Program-made: the position numbers and the translations under genes
Part shown: piece after piece, positions 1-8,900 of the stretch
Position numbering within the stretch: position 1 is the stretch's first letter
Layout of the letters: the number at the start of each line of letters is the position of its first letter
NCBI GenBank assembly: GCA_947497985.1
Contig: CANMIX010000002.1
Span: forward strand, 124,001-188,000
DNA length: 64,000 nucleotides
Source: an uncultured Paracoccaceae bacterium
Lineage (GTDB): Bacteria; Pseudomonadota; Alphaproteobacteria; Rhodobacterales; Rhodobacteraceae
Reading direction: 5' to 3'
The notes under the pieces: model-generated
The model's input: the letters and a program-made list of their open reading frames with translations, nothing else
Databases searched by the model: none
Told to the model about the DNA's origin: nothing

Positions 1-1086
1 ATCAGCCTTCTTTTCCTTCAAACCCCTGCCGACGCCCGCTCCCCCTTCGAAGGGGGTTGGACGCTGCAGCCCGGCGCATCATCTCTTCATTTCACCTCGG
101 TCAAAAAAGGCTCGGTTGCGGAAACCAGCCATTTCGACACGATCGAGGGCCAGATTGATCCCACCGGGCTTGTGCACCTGAAGGTCAAACTGGAATCTGT
201 TGATACAGGCATCGACATCCGCAACGTGCGCATGCGCTTCCTGTTTTTTGAGACCTTTACACATCCTTTTGCCGAAATTGTGGCACAGGTGCGTGATGAG
301 GATGTTGCCGGACTGTCCGTTGGACAAAGTCGCGCCTTGGTTCTGCCGCTGCTGCTTACCCTGCACGGGGTGACCGCCGAGGTGGACGCCCATGTGCGCG
401 TCAGCCTGCTAAGCGACCGCGACGTGAGCATCCACACCACGCAACCGCTGTTCATCCCTGCCGACTCCTTTGATCTGCTGACCGGGCTGCGCAAGCTGGA
501 AGAGGCCGCAGAGGCCAAGATCATTCCCCTGGGCATGGTCTCAACCCATCTGCATTTCCGTCGCGAAGCGGGGCCTGCCACGGTGACCACCCCCGCCAAA
601 CCCGTGACCGCCAGCGCGCCCGCTGCACAGCGATCCCAACCCGCGCGCCCTGTAGCCACACCGGTCAGCACCGCACAAGAGACACCGGGCCTGCCCAGCC
701 CCGACCTCAGCAGCGCCACATCTGGGGGCTGTCTGGCAGGTCTGGTACAGATGGCAAAATCCACCCGCGTGTCCTTTGCCGATGGCGGCGCGCAGCTGAC
801 ATCGGCTGGCATCTCTGCGCTGGACCAACTGGCGGTCTCTTTGTTCCAATGTCCTGCGGCTTTGCTGGAAATCGGCGGGCACACGGACAGCACCGGCGGT
901 GCAGTGTCGAACAAACGCCTCAGCCAGCGGCGCGCGGATCGGGTCGCCTCTTACTTGTTTGAACAAGGCATTCCGGAACATCGCATCGCGGCCATCGGTT
1001 ATGGCGAGGCGTTTCCCCTGTTGCCCAACACAACGGACGAAAACCGCGCTCAGAACCGGCGCATCACTCTGCGTGTGTTGAACTGA
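1..1086 (+). CDS. YceI-OmpA fusion envelope protein (5' end cut by window)
   Basis: The frame is open from base 1 with no plausible start inside the window, so the gene begins upstream; 361 residues are visible. The first residues (LLFLQTPADA) look like the end of a signal peptide. Residues about 20-175 resemble a YceI lipocalin-like domain (opening GWTLQPGASSLHF, later RNVRMRFLFFETF). A Pro/Ala/Thr-rich linker follows (about 180-235), then an OmpA C-terminal peptidoglycan-binding domain with GHTDSTG and a closing NRRITLRVL. Seen: the two domains in one frame. Inferred: a periplasmic, cell-wall-anchored protein whose YceI barrel binds a lipid-like ligand. Any GTG start reported near 172 would truncate the YceI domain and is rejected. 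Confidence 0.85.
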   Translation: MSLLFLQTPADARSPFEGGWTLQPGASSLHFTSVKKGSVAETSHFDTIEGQIDPTGLVHLKVKLESVDTGIDIRNVRMRFLFFETFTHPFAEIVAQVRDEDVAGLSVGQSRALVLPLLLTLHGVTAEVDAHVRVSLLSDRDVSIHTTQPLFIPADSFDLLTGLRKLEEAAEAKIIPLGMVSTHLHFRREAGPATVTTPAKPVTASAPAAQRSQPARPVATPVSTAQETPGLPSPDLSSATSGGCLAGLVQMAKSTRVSFADGGAQLTSAGISALDQLAVSLFQCPAALLEIGGHTDSTGGAVSNKRLSQRRADRVASYLFEQGIPEHRIAAIGYGEAFPLLPNTTDENRAQNRRITLRVLN

Positions 1087-1110
1087 TCAAACATCCAGAC
1101 GCGGGCCACA

Positions 1111-1584
1111 TCAAATGGGCCGCGTCACATCCATCCGATATTTCAGAAAAGCCACCCCATCATAGGTGATCGGATCCATCTGCTTGGCGCCCATCCGCTC
1201 CAACGCACCCAGACTGCGCCGGTTTGGCGGCAGCAGAAATGTCACCTCGGATATCCTTGCGTCTGCGCGTGCAAACGCCATGGCCTGTCGCGTGATCACC
1301 GCTCCCAGCCCAAAGGCCTGCGCGGTTAGCACCAGACCAAAATCCCACTCATCACCTTCTTTCTGAAATCCGCCCCACCCCACATAGGTGCCATCCTGCA
1401 AAAACGCCCAATGCCCCAGCCCATCCTCCTGCCAGCAGCCTTCCTTGGCCGCGACCAACTTCTCACTGGCAGCATCGTCCCAGTGATCCGGCATCAACGG
1501 CAAATAGCGCGTCACCCGTGGGTCACACATATGGGTGGTGATCTCCGCCAGCGGGACCTCGGACAGGCGTGCAAATGTAATCAT
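1111..1584 (-). CDS. GNAT-family N-acetyltransferase
   Basis: A 157-residue protein of RimJ/RimL-like GNAT type, which transfers acetyl from acetyl-CoA to an amine; the substrate cannot be told. It opens MITFARLSEVPLAEI, has a central stretch with GLGHWAF and YVGWGGF, then the acetyl-CoA region FGLGAVITRQAMAFA and a late NRRSLGALERMGA, typical of this family. The ATG at 1584 is preferred to a TTG at 1629 that would overlap the upstream MarR gene; neither has a strong ribosome binding site. It lies downstream of the MarR gene on the same strand with a short gap and is probably cotranscribed. Confidence 0.75.
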   Translation of the reverse strand: MITFARLSEVPLAEITTHMCDPRVTRYLPLMPDHWDDAASEKLVAAKEGCWQEDGLGHWAFLQDGTYVGWGGFQKEGDEWDFGLVLTAQAFGLGAVITRQAMAFARADARISEVTFLLPPNRRSLGALERMGAKQMDPITYDGVAFLKYRMDVTRPI

Positions 1585-1612
1585 AAACTGTTTCGATTTT
1601 TCATGGGTCGCC

Positions 1613-2083
1613 TCAACTCTTTTGAACAACCTTACCCATAAGCCTGCGAAGTTCGAGACGTTCCGCTTCGGTTAGTCCTGCCAAAAGATCATCCTCCACC
1701 TGACGTATCATCGGGATGAGCTTCTTGAGCACTTCACGCCCTTTTGCAGAAGATCTCAACAATCGGCTTCGACCGTCGTTTTTGTTGGACCGTGACAATA
1801 TCCAACCCCGTTTCGACAGGCTTGCGATTGCACGGCTTACCGCAACTTTGTCCATGCTGGACTGTTCGACAAGCTCAGCCGGTGTGTAGACATTTGCCGC
1901 ACCCAAAATCGCAAGCGTGCGCCATTCATACGGCTTCATGCCGTATTCAGTGCCATACACACAGGCAACCGCCTCAGAGACATGTTTGTAAAAAACACGC
2001 GTCTGGTAGGGGAAAAAAGCATGTAGATCAAACTCTTCCGGCTCACATTTCGACGTGTCCAGATGTGCGGCGTCGGTTGTCAC
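1613..2083 (-). CDS. MarR-family transcriptional regulator
   Basis: A 156-residue winged-helix regulator. The DNA-binding core is visible at about residues 65-110: VYTPAELVEQSSMDKVAVSR is the helix-turn-helix and the wing contains SRSNKNDGRSRLL, with the DxRSR signature of MarR wings. The GTG start at 2083 is preceded by GAGGA at good spacing. It is divergent from the TRAP transporter operon, so control of that operon is the natural guess; a TTTCA-TT-TGAAA palindrome lies between them. The ligand is unknown. Confidence 0.85.
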   Translation of the reverse strand: MTTDAAHLDTSKCEPEEFDLHAFFPYQTRVFYKHVSEAVACVYGTEYGMKPYEWRTLAILGAANVYTPAELVEQSSMDKVAVSRAIASLSKRGWILSRSNKNDGRSRLLRSSAKGREVLKKLIPMIRQVEDDLLAGLTEAERLELRRLMGKVVQKS

Positions 2084-2181
2084 GGTGGTCCTCGCGTCGT
2101 TTTACACAAGGTACATAGCCAGGAATTACTACGCAATATCAGATGCGAAAATAGTTTCCGATGAAATCATTATTGACTTAG

Positions 2182-2193
2182 TTTCATTTGAAA
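2182..2193. promoter_or_regulatory. Palindrome in the MarR/TRAP divergent intergenic region
   Basis: TTTCATTTGAAA is a 5+2+5 inverted repeat in the 186-bp AT-rich gap between the divergent MarR gene and dctP. A similar half element (GATGAAATC) lies about 20 bp to the left. TTGACT at 2173-2178 could be a -35 box for dctP, which would place the palindrome in the spacer as expected for a repressor site. This is inference from position and symmetry only. Confidence 0.4.
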
Positions 2194-2269
2194 TATCTCA
2201 TCAAGCCGACCAGCGAATCGCCCTCGGGAGGGAGAGCGATGCGCGAAACTGCATGTTGGGAGGTACACA

Positions 2270-3295
2270 ATGCAGAGTTTGAAACCCGCATTTAAGAGGC
2301 TGAGCTTGGCGAGCGCCATGACCATAGGGCTGACCGCAATGCCCGCAATGGCCGAAGAACTGGTGCTCTCATCCTGGCTGCCACCGCAGCATCCAATCGT
2401 CACCGGTGTGATCCAGCCCTGGGCCGCAGACGTCGCAGAGGTGACCGAAGGCCGCGTGACTGTGCGGGTTTTACCCAAACCGCTAGGCCCGCCGCCGGCT
2501 CATTTTGATCTGGCAGCGGATGGGGACGCAGACATCGTATATGGGCTGCATTCCTTCACCCGTGACAATCGGTTCCAGCGCTCCCAGATTGGTCAGTTCT
2601 CTTTCCTGGGCGATGATGCCGCTGCGACGTCAAAAGCCTATTGGAATGTCTACACAAACACGCTGGACGCAACCGCCGAACATGAAGGCACCCACCTGTT
2701 GTCACTCTGGGTCCACGGCCCCGGTATGTTCCACAACAACAAGCGTGCGATCGAAAGCCCAGAGGATTTCGCGGGTCTCAAAATCCGGGTTCCTGGCGGG
2801 TACGTCTCACAAATGGTTGAGGAAATTGGCAGCACAACACAGTTCATGGGACCGGGCGAGGTTTTCGAACGCTTGTCGACCGGTGTAATTGACGGTGTGA
2901 CCTTTCCGATCGAAGCCCTGAAAGCCTTTAACCTTTCTGATCACGTCACCCATACGATGACCGTGCCGGGCGGCATGTACAATACTTCCTGGTTTATGGT
3001 CATGAACGAAGACCGCTGGGCAGATCTCTCCGCAGAAGATCAGGCTGCAATCAGCGCGATTTCCGGTGAACACCTGGCCGAAATGGCCGGAAACGTCTGG
3101 AACGCTGCGGACAAGATCGGATTGGCACATGCGCGGGACGCCGGTGTGGACATCGCGCCGGCCAATGACGCAGTCTTGGCTGCTTTGACCGAATTTGCGA
3201 CCGCCGCAGAAACCGCGTGGGCCGCAGAGATTTCCGATGATGGGTTTGACGGTCTGGCAGCATTGCAAGAGCTGCGCACACAGGCCGCTCAATAA
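2270..3295 (+). CDS. dctP: TRAP transporter periplasmic solute-binding protein (DctP family)
   Basis: A 341-residue secreted binding protein that captures an organic acid and delivers it to the DctQM membrane complex. It has a clear Sec signal peptide ending PAMA|EE. The DctP fold is shown by LVLSSWLPPQHPI near the mature start, the LKIRVPGG segment carrying the conserved carboxylate-binding arginine, and GPGEVFERLSTGVIDGV. GGGAGG lies a few bases before the ATG. Its stop overlaps the dctQ start (TAATG). The substrate cannot be deduced; dicarboxylates are only one option for this family. Confidence 0.92.
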   Translation: MQSLKPAFKRLSLASAMTIGLTAMPAMAEELVLSSWLPPQHPIVTGVIQPWAADVAEVTEGRVTVRVLPKPLGPPPAHFDLAADGDADIVYGLHSFTRDNRFQRSQIGQFSFLGDDAAATSKAYWNVYTNTLDATAEHEGTHLLSLWVHGPGMFHNNKRAIESPEDFAGLKIRVPGGYVSQMVEEIGSTTQFMGPGEVFERLSTGVIDGVTFPIEALKAFNLSDHVTHTMTVPGGMYNTSWFMVMNEDRWADLSAEDQAAISAISGEHLAEMAGNVWNAADKIGLAHARDAGVDIAPANDAVLAALTEFATAAETAWAAEISDDGFDGLAALQELRTQAAQ

Positions 3296-3798
3296 TGAAA
3301 GGGCCAGATCACGGCACCAGCCAGGGCGGCATCGCAAAAGCGTGCCGTCTGGCAGCGGCGGGGCTTGGTCTGGCCTGCGCCTGCGTCCTGCTGATCATGA
3401 TGAGCATCACCGGCATGGACGTCGTGGCGCGCTATGTCTTTAATGCGCCCATCGCTGGCGCATTTGAACTGGTGGAGATCCTGATGGTGGTCCTTGTCTA
3501 TATGGCCTTACCGCTTGCGATCCTGTCCAACGCACATGTCGAAGTCGAGCTTTGGGAGCCCAAGTCACGCCGCGCCAAACGTTTTGTCTTGGTGCTGGGA
3601 GCAGCCTCCGCGATGGCCGTTTTTGCGGTTTTCTCGATCGAATTATACGAACACGCACAGAAATTCACGAAACGCGAAACGGTGACGAATTCGATTGCTT
3701 TCCCGCTCAAATACGTCGCCTACGCCGCAATGGTCGGCGCCGTGAGCTGTTTCTTTTTTGCGATCACCAATCTGATCGAACGGTTGAAGAAAACATGA
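3295..3798 (+). CDS. dctQ: TRAP transporter small permease (DctQ family)
   Basis: A 167-residue integral membrane protein with four hydrophobic segments at about residues 16-38, 52-74, 93-115 and 134-155. The family hallmark region MDVVARYVFNAPIAGAFELVEILMV is present across the first two segments. It partners the large permease. It overlaps the dctP stop by one base and the dctM start by four (ATGA), so the three genes form one translationally coupled operon. Confidence 0.9.
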   Translation: MKGPDHGTSQGGIAKACRLAAAGLGLACACVLLIMMSITGMDVVARYVFNAPIAGAFELVEILMVVLVYMALPLAILSNAHVEVELWEPKSRRAKRFVLVLGAASAMAVFAVFSIELYEHAQKFTKRETVTNSIAFPLKYVAYAAMVGAVSCFFFAITNLIERLKKT

Positions 3799-5102
3799 TT
3801 GAATCACTTATTGGAATAGCCGTTCTTTTTGGCCTGGTGGCACTGCGCGTGCCAATTGCCTTTGCAATGATCGGTGTCGGGACGGTAGGCTACGCTTTGT
3901 TGCGCAGTTGGGATTCCGCCTTTCGCTTGGCCGGGAATGCGGCCTTTGACGTACCCCTGTCTTTTACATTGTCTGTCATTCCGTTGTTTATTCTGATGGG
4001 CAACCTGCTGACCTTGTCCGGGGTATCTGATGCATTGTTTTCGACCGCGCATCGTGGATTACACCGCCTAAAAGGCGGATTGGCGATGTCGACGGTTGTT
4101 GCCTGCGGTGGGTTTTCTGCGGTCTGCGGCTCATCCCTGGCGACAGCTGCAACCATGTCGAAAGTGGCAATGCCAACAATGCGCAAAACCGGTTATGCCG
4201 ACAGCTTGGCCACCGGTTCAATCGCTGCCGGCGGCACCCTTGGGATTTTGATCCCACCGTCCGTTGTAATGATTATCTACGGCCTGATTACCGAAGCGGA
4301 CATCGGCAAGCTCTTTATCGCAGGGATCATTCCGGGTTTGCTGGGTGCAGGGTTCTATATCCTGGCGGTCGCCGTGGTGGTCCGCATCTGGCCCAATACC
4401 GCACCAAACGAAGGCGATGTTCTGCCGGTATCAAGGTCAGACATAAATGGCGTCATTGCGGTTGTATCCTTGTTCATGGTGATCATGGTTGGCATTTATG
4501 GCGGTATCTTCACCCCCTCCGAAGCCGCAGCGATTGGCGCCATCTTCTCTCTGCTCATCGCTGTTGCGCGACGGTCCCTGACCCTGGCAAAATTGCTACA
4601 GGCCTGTATAGAAACCACCCGAACCACTGCCATGATCTTTGCCTTGATCATCGGAGCCGAGATTTTTTCGAACTTCATCAACTTTGCAGGTCTGCCAGAT
4701 GCGGTTCTGGCCTGGGTCAGTGGCATGGACGTCACTCCGATCACTGTGATACTCGTGATCGTCTTTATCTACATCATACTTGGTGCGGTGCTGGAAAGCC
4801 TGTCGATGATCCTGTTGACGGTCCCCATCTTCTACCCGCTGGTGCTGTCGTTGGACTTCGGCTCTGCCTGGCTCGCGGGGGATATGGCTGTCACGATCTG
4901 GTTTGGGATTTTGGTTGTTGTTGTCACCGAGATCAGCCTGATTTCCCCACCAATCGGTCTGAACGTCTTTGTCCTGCGGTCTGTTCTGCCAGATGTTCCA
5001 ATCACGACAATTTTTCGCGGGGTTTTGCCGTTCTGGGCGGCTGATCTTCTGCGGCTCGCAGTCTTGATCCTTCTACCGGCCCTTTCACTCGGCTTGATTT
5101 GA
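3795..5102 (+). CDS. dctM: TRAP transporter large permease (DctM family)
   Basis: A 435-residue multi-spanning permease that drives sodium- or proton-coupled solute uptake. It opens MIESLIGIAVLFGLVALRVP and contains the DctM landmarks FILMGNLL, the Gly-rich GGTLGILIPPSVVMIIYG and late ISPPIGLNVFVL. The start at 3795 overlaps the dctQ stop as ATGA; a longer in-frame opening from 3552 lies wholly inside dctQ and is an artefact. It ends the operon, facing the convergent nitrate operon after 36 bp without a clear terminator. Confidence 0.92.
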   Translation: MIESLIGIAVLFGLVALRVPIAFAMIGVGTVGYALLRSWDSAFRLAGNAAFDVPLSFTLSVIPLFILMGNLLTLSGVSDALFSTAHRGLHRLKGGLAMSTVVACGGFSAVCGSSLATAATMSKVAMPTMRKTGYADSLATGSIAAGGTLGILIPPSVVMIIYGLITEADIGKLFIAGIIPGLLGAGFYILAVAVVVRIWPNTAPNEGDVLPVSRSDINGVIAVVSLFMVIMVGIYGGIFTPSEAAAIGAIFSLLIAVARRSLTLAKLLQACIETTRTTAMIFALIIGAEIFSNFINFAGLPDAVLAWVSGMDVTPITVILVIVFIYIILGAVLESLSMILLTVPIFYPLVLSLDFGSAWLAGDMAVTIWFGILVVVVTEISLISPPIGLNVFVLRSVLPDVPITTIFRGVLPFWAADLLRLAVLILLPALSLGLI

Positions 5103-5138
5103 TACCCGGCATCCAATGCCTGTGGCACGGGCTCACGA

Positions 5139-5948
5139 CTAAAGCTGGCTCTGCGCAGCTCGTTCCTGAACCGCTCCAGACTTGGCTGGTTTGGGCGCGC
5201 GTAAAAAGATGATCGCCGGGTGCGACACGCCCGCAGCTTTCATCTGTTCCGGCAATTGGCCGATTTGCGCATGCAGCACCACCTCTTCGGGTTTGCTGGC
5301 CGAGGCAACGATTTGCACCGCCATATCCGCATCAAACCCTGCCTCTAACAGCTGTTTGCGCAGATCTTCTGCGGTGCGCGTCGCCATATAAAGCGCGACA
5401 CTGGTTCCGGGTTGCAAAAGTTCGGCAATATTGGGCGCCGTGTCCCCTTCGCGGCACGTGCCGGTGGCAAACACCACCCGGTCGCTCAGACCACGGCTGG
5501 TCAGCGATTGCCCCAATGTGGCGGCAGCAGCGCTCGCCGCCGTGATACCGGGAATGATCTCAACCTGCAGACCCGCCTCCAATGCGGCGGCGCGTTCCTC
5601 ATCCGCACGGCCAAAGATGCTTGGATCGCCGCTTTTCAGACGCACCACATGTTTGCCTGTCTGCGCCATCGCCACCATCAACTGGTTGATGGCCTCCTGC
5701 GGCCAGGCACAGGCACCAACTTCTTTGCCGACAAACATCCGTTCCGCCTTGGGATTGACCAGCTCTAGAACCTCGGGCTCGATCAGACGATCATAGAGCA
5801 CCATATCGCAGGACTGCAGGATCCGCAGCGCCCGGATGGTCAGCAAATCTGCCGCCCCCGGTCCCGCCCCAACCAAAGAAATCCGACCCTGGCTGCCTTC
5901 TGGCACTGCAAAAGGCTCCAGGGCCGATAAGTTGGGGAGTAATTTCAT
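5139..5948 (-). CDS. cobA: Uroporphyrinogen-III C-methyltransferase
   Basis: A 269-residue SAM-dependent methylase that makes precorrin-2, the precursor of siroheme. RISLVGAGPGAADLLTIRAL, VRLKSGDPSIFGR and PGITAASAAAA are the standard motifs of this family. The ATG at 5948 overlaps the nasA stop as ATGA; the extra 30 upstream codons of the longer frame lie inside nasA. Being last in the nitrate operon fits a role in supplying siroheme to NirB. It has only the methylase domain, not the full CysG fusion, so a separate dehydrogenase/ferrochelatase is needed elsewhere. Confidence 0.93.
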   Translation of the reverse strand: MKLLPNLSALEPFAVPEGSQGRISLVGAGPGAADLLTIRALRILQSCDMVLYDRLIEPEVLELVNPKAERMFVGKEVGACAWPQEAINQLMVAMAQTGKHVVRLKSGDPSIFGRADEERAAALEAGLQVEIIPGITAASAAAATLGQSLTSRGLSDRVVFATGTCREGDTAPNIAELLQPGTSVALYMATRTAEDLRKQLLEAGFDADMAVQIVASASKPEEVVLHAQIGQLPEQMKAAGVSHPAIIFLRAPKPAKSGAVQERAAQSQL

Positions 5949-8551
5949 TCGGCTGCCATCCTCTGGTTGCTTGTCACGTCCAACAGCTCTTGCATCTCGG
6001 GACGGCATGAACCGCAATTGGTGCCCGCTCCGGTGCAATCGCCCAGCATCGGCACGCTGGTGGCACCGCCCGCAATGGCCCGACGCAGCTCTTCGCGGCC
6101 TACATCCATACAGGCACAGACAATGGCGCCTTTGGCAGGTTGGTCAGCACCGGGAACACCGGCCAAAACACGACCGGCCGGGGTTTCCGTACCAATCTGG
6201 TCGATGGACGCGCTGCGCGCCACCACAACCGGATCCGGCGCCGCAAAGAAGACACCCGCCAGAACTGCACCTTCATAGATCGCAACCCGCACCAGACCGC
6301 GCGCCTTGTCCTCCACAACGCTGGTTTGGCCTCCGTTCAGGTTCAGGATCTGACGTGCTTCTTTTTCCCAATCGCTGGGCAATTTGTGACCCGCAACTTC
6401 GGCACGCCACCCGGTTTTGGTCTTGGCAACCGCCGCATAGGGACGGGCTGGCTCCATCTCGGCGCGGCTGGCGGCAAACCCGTACCATCCGGCCTCATAG
6501 GGGGTGACCGAAACAGACGCCCCTTTGAGCGCAGGTTGACCAGACACCGGATCAACCCGACCCGTGACCAGCGCATTGATGCGGCCTTGGCTTGAGGTTT
6601 CACCGGTCCAATGCATCGGTGCAAAACATTCGCCTATCTGCACATTGTCAGTGATCATCACCCGCAACAGCGCACGCCCGTGGCTGTTTTGCACCTCGGC
6701 CAATCCAACCTCTTGCAGGCCAATAGCTGCGGCATCTTCGGGGTGGATTTCCAAATAAGGCTCCGCCAGATGCGCGCCCAGTTGCGGCGCACGGCCCGTA
6801 CGGGTCATCGTGTGCCAATGATCGCGCACGCGGCCTGTGTTGAACCGCAGATTGGTGCCCAGATCGACGCTCAGATCCGGCGGGGTGATCGCCAGCATCC
6901 GCGCCTTGCCATCCGGGTGATAGAAGCCTCCACCGGCAAAGAACCGTTTTGGGCTGATCCCATCCGCAGGCACCGGCCAGACAACCGGCTCCAACGCGTC
7001 AAAGGCACTGTCGCTCAGATCTGCAAGGCCCGAGATATCAAAATCACGTCCCAGGCTGGCGGCAACACCAGACAGGGCTGCATGTTCGCGGAACACCTCG
7101 GCTTCATTGGCAAAATCAAAGGCTTCGACCCACCCCATACGGCGGCCAACATCGGCAATGATCGCCCAGTCGTGGCGCGCCTGACCGGGGGCCGGCAGGA
7201 ACGGGCGCTGACGGGAAATGCGGCGCTCGGAATTGGTGACAGTGCCGGATTTTTCACCCCAGCCCGTGGCGGGCAGCAGCAGATCACAACAGGCATTGGT
7301 ATCTGTATCGACCAGGATATCGGTCGAGACGGTAAAGGGCACATTGCGGATTGCTGCGGCAACCGCATCGGCTTCGGGCATCGACACCGCAGGGTTTGTC
7401 GACATCACCCACAGGGCTTTGATCTTGCCATCGGCGCAGGCCTGGAACAGATCCACCGCCTTGAGGCCCGCATGATCGGCAATTGTCGGCGCGGCCCAGA
7501 ATTCCTTGACCGCGCTGCGATGGCGCGCGTTTTCCAGATCCAGGTGGGCGGCCAGCATATTCGCCAAACCGCCAACCTCACGCCCGCCCATCGCATTGGG
7601 CTGCCCCGTCATGGAAAACGGCCCCATGCCAACACGGCCAATCCGACCGGTGGCCAAATGACAGTTGATGATCGCATTGACCTTGTCAGACCCACACCAG
7701 GATTGGTTCACACCCTGGCTGTAGAGCGTCACAACCTTGTCGGTGGAACACCACATATTCAGGAAGGTCTGGATCTCATCTTCAGTGAGACCGCAGGGAT
7801 GCGGCGTCCCTGCGGCCTCTAATGCCACACTCATGCCCTCCACATGGGCGTCGACATATTCCTGATTGATCAACCCACGACGGGCAATTTCCGTCAGCAA
7901 CCGGTTGAACAGGGCCGCATCCCCATCCGGCGCGATCGCCAGATGCAGATCCGCGGCCTTGGCGGTTGCGGTGCGGCGTGGATCAATCACCACAATCTTC
8001 ATCTCGGGGCGCGCGGCTTTGGCGGCCTCAAGACGGCGGAACAGAACCGGGTGACACCAGGCGGTATTGGACCCCACCAGAACCACCAGATCGGCCTCTT
8101 CAAAATCTTCGTATTGGCCCGGTACGGTATCGGTGCCAAAGGCGCGCTTATGCCCGGCAACAGACGACGCCATACACAGGCGGGAATTGGTATCGATATT
8201 GGCAGAGCCGATGAAGCCTTTCATCAGCTTGTTCGCCACATAGTAATCCTCGGTCAGCAACTGGCCTGAGACATAAAAGGCCACAGAATCCGGTCCATGC
8301 TCCTGGATGGCGGTCTGAAATTTTTCAGCCACCAGATCCAGTGCCTGGTCCCAGCTGACGTCTTTGCCTTGGAGGCGGGGCGCCAACAAGCGCCCCTCCA
8401 GACCGACGGTCTCTCCCAATGCGGTGCCTTTTGAGCACAAACGGCCAAAGTTCGCCGGGTGTTGCGGATCACCCGCAACCGCTGTGTTTGGCTCTGCCAA
8501 AACACCACATCCAACACCACAATAGGGACAGGTCGTACAGGTCTTGGTCAT
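5945..8551 (-). CDS. nasA: Assimilatory nitrate reductase, molybdopterin catalytic subunit
   Basis: An 868-residue cytoplasmic enzyme reducing nitrate to nitrite. An N-terminal [4Fe-4S] site is formed by C8, C11, C15 and C39. A bis-MGD molybdopterin oxidoreductase body follows, with DTNSRLCMASS (Mo-ligand cysteine region) and GMGPFSMTGQPNAMGGREVGG cut by the usual loops. The C-terminal 60 residues form a BFD-like [2Fe-2S] domain (CACMD and CGSC). There is no twin-arginine signal, so it is the assimilatory rather than the periplasmic type. It overlaps nirD and cobA by four bases each. The BFD domain may receive electrons from NirB-like flavin domains. Confidence 0.95.
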   Translation of the reverse strand: MTKTCTTCPYCGVGCGVLAEPNTAVAGDPQHPANFGRLCSKGTALGETVGLEGRLLAPRLQGKDVSWDQALDLVAEKFQTAIQEHGPDSVAFYVSGQLLTEDYYVANKLMKGFIGSANIDTNSRLCMASSVAGHKRAFGTDTVPGQYEDFEEADLVVLVGSNTAWCHPVLFRRLEAAKAARPEMKIVVIDPRRTATAKAADLHLAIAPDGDAALFNRLLTEIARRGLINQEYVDAHVEGMSVALEAAGTPHPCGLTEDEIQTFLNMWCSTDKVVTLYSQGVNQSWCGSDKVNAIINCHLATGRIGRVGMGPFSMTGQPNAMGGREVGGLANMLAAHLDLENARHRSAVKEFWAAPTIADHAGLKAVDLFQACADGKIKALWVMSTNPAVSMPEADAVAAAIRNVPFTVSTDILVDTDTNACCDLLLPATGWGEKSGTVTNSERRISRQRPFLPAPGQARHDWAIIADVGRRMGWVEAFDFANEAEVFREHAALSGVAASLGRDFDISGLADLSDSAFDALEPVVWPVPADGISPKRFFAGGGFYHPDGKARMLAITPPDLSVDLGTNLRFNTGRVRDHWHTMTRTGRAPQLGAHLAEPYLEIHPEDAAAIGLQEVGLAEVQNSHGRALLRVMITDNVQIGECFAPMHWTGETSSQGRINALVTGRVDPVSGQPALKGASVSVTPYEAGWYGFAASRAEMEPARPYAAVAKTKTGWRAEVAGHKLPSDWEKEARQILNLNGGQTSVVEDKARGLVRVAIYEGAVLAGVFFAAPDPVVVARSASIDQIGTETPAGRVLAGVPGADQPAKGAIVCACMDVGREELRRAIAGGATSVPMLGDCTGAGTNCGSCRPEMQELLDVTSNQRMAAE

Positions 8552-8886
8552 TCGGCTGCTCGCAGTTCACCCATGATCTGTTGGGTGATCAGAATGCGGC
8601 CTTCCTCAACCCGGGTTTCCCAGACGCGCACGCGCCCTTCGTCAGCGCCCTGCGCTTCGCCGGTGGCAAGGTCAAACACCCAATTGCGCATCGGGTCGGT
8701 GACCCGCGTGTCATGCTGGATGCCGTTTGACAGCGGCCCGGCTTTACCGGGCAGCCATTCGTCAACCGCAAAGATCTCATCCTTGGCGGTGCGGAACACC
8801 GCGATCTCACCAAGGGGTGATTTCACCAAACGTGCACCGCGCTGCGGGATGTCTTCGACTGCGCCGATATCAATGAACTGGCTCAT
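8548..8886 (-). CDS. nirD: Nitrite reductase small subunit
   Basis: A 112-residue Rieske-fold protein that pairs with NirB. The NirD pattern is visible (GEIAVFRTAKDEIFAVDEWLP, then RNWVFDLATGEA), and, as in other NirD, the Cys/His cluster ligands of true Rieske proteins are absent. It sits 14 bases after nirB and overlaps nasA by four bases, so it is translationally coupled to nasA. Confidence 0.94.
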   Translation of the reverse strand: MSQFIDIGAVEDIPQRGARLVKSPLGEIAVFRTAKDEIFAVDEWLPGKAGPLSNGIQHDTRVTDPMRNWVFDLATGEAQGADEGRVRVWETRVEEGRILITQQIMGELRAAE

Positions 8887-8900
8887 AGCGTGTTCCTCTC

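Noticed and set aside
42-57. CCCCCTTCGAAGGGGG palindrome
   Set aside because: It lies inside the YceI-OmpA coding sequence; no regulatory context could be seen.
6611-7822. 403-codon plus-strand open frame opposite nasA
   Set aside because: Antisense shadow of a clearly coding molybdopterin gene in GC-rich DNA; several such long shadows occur opposite nirB, gcvP, the dehydrogenase and asbC.
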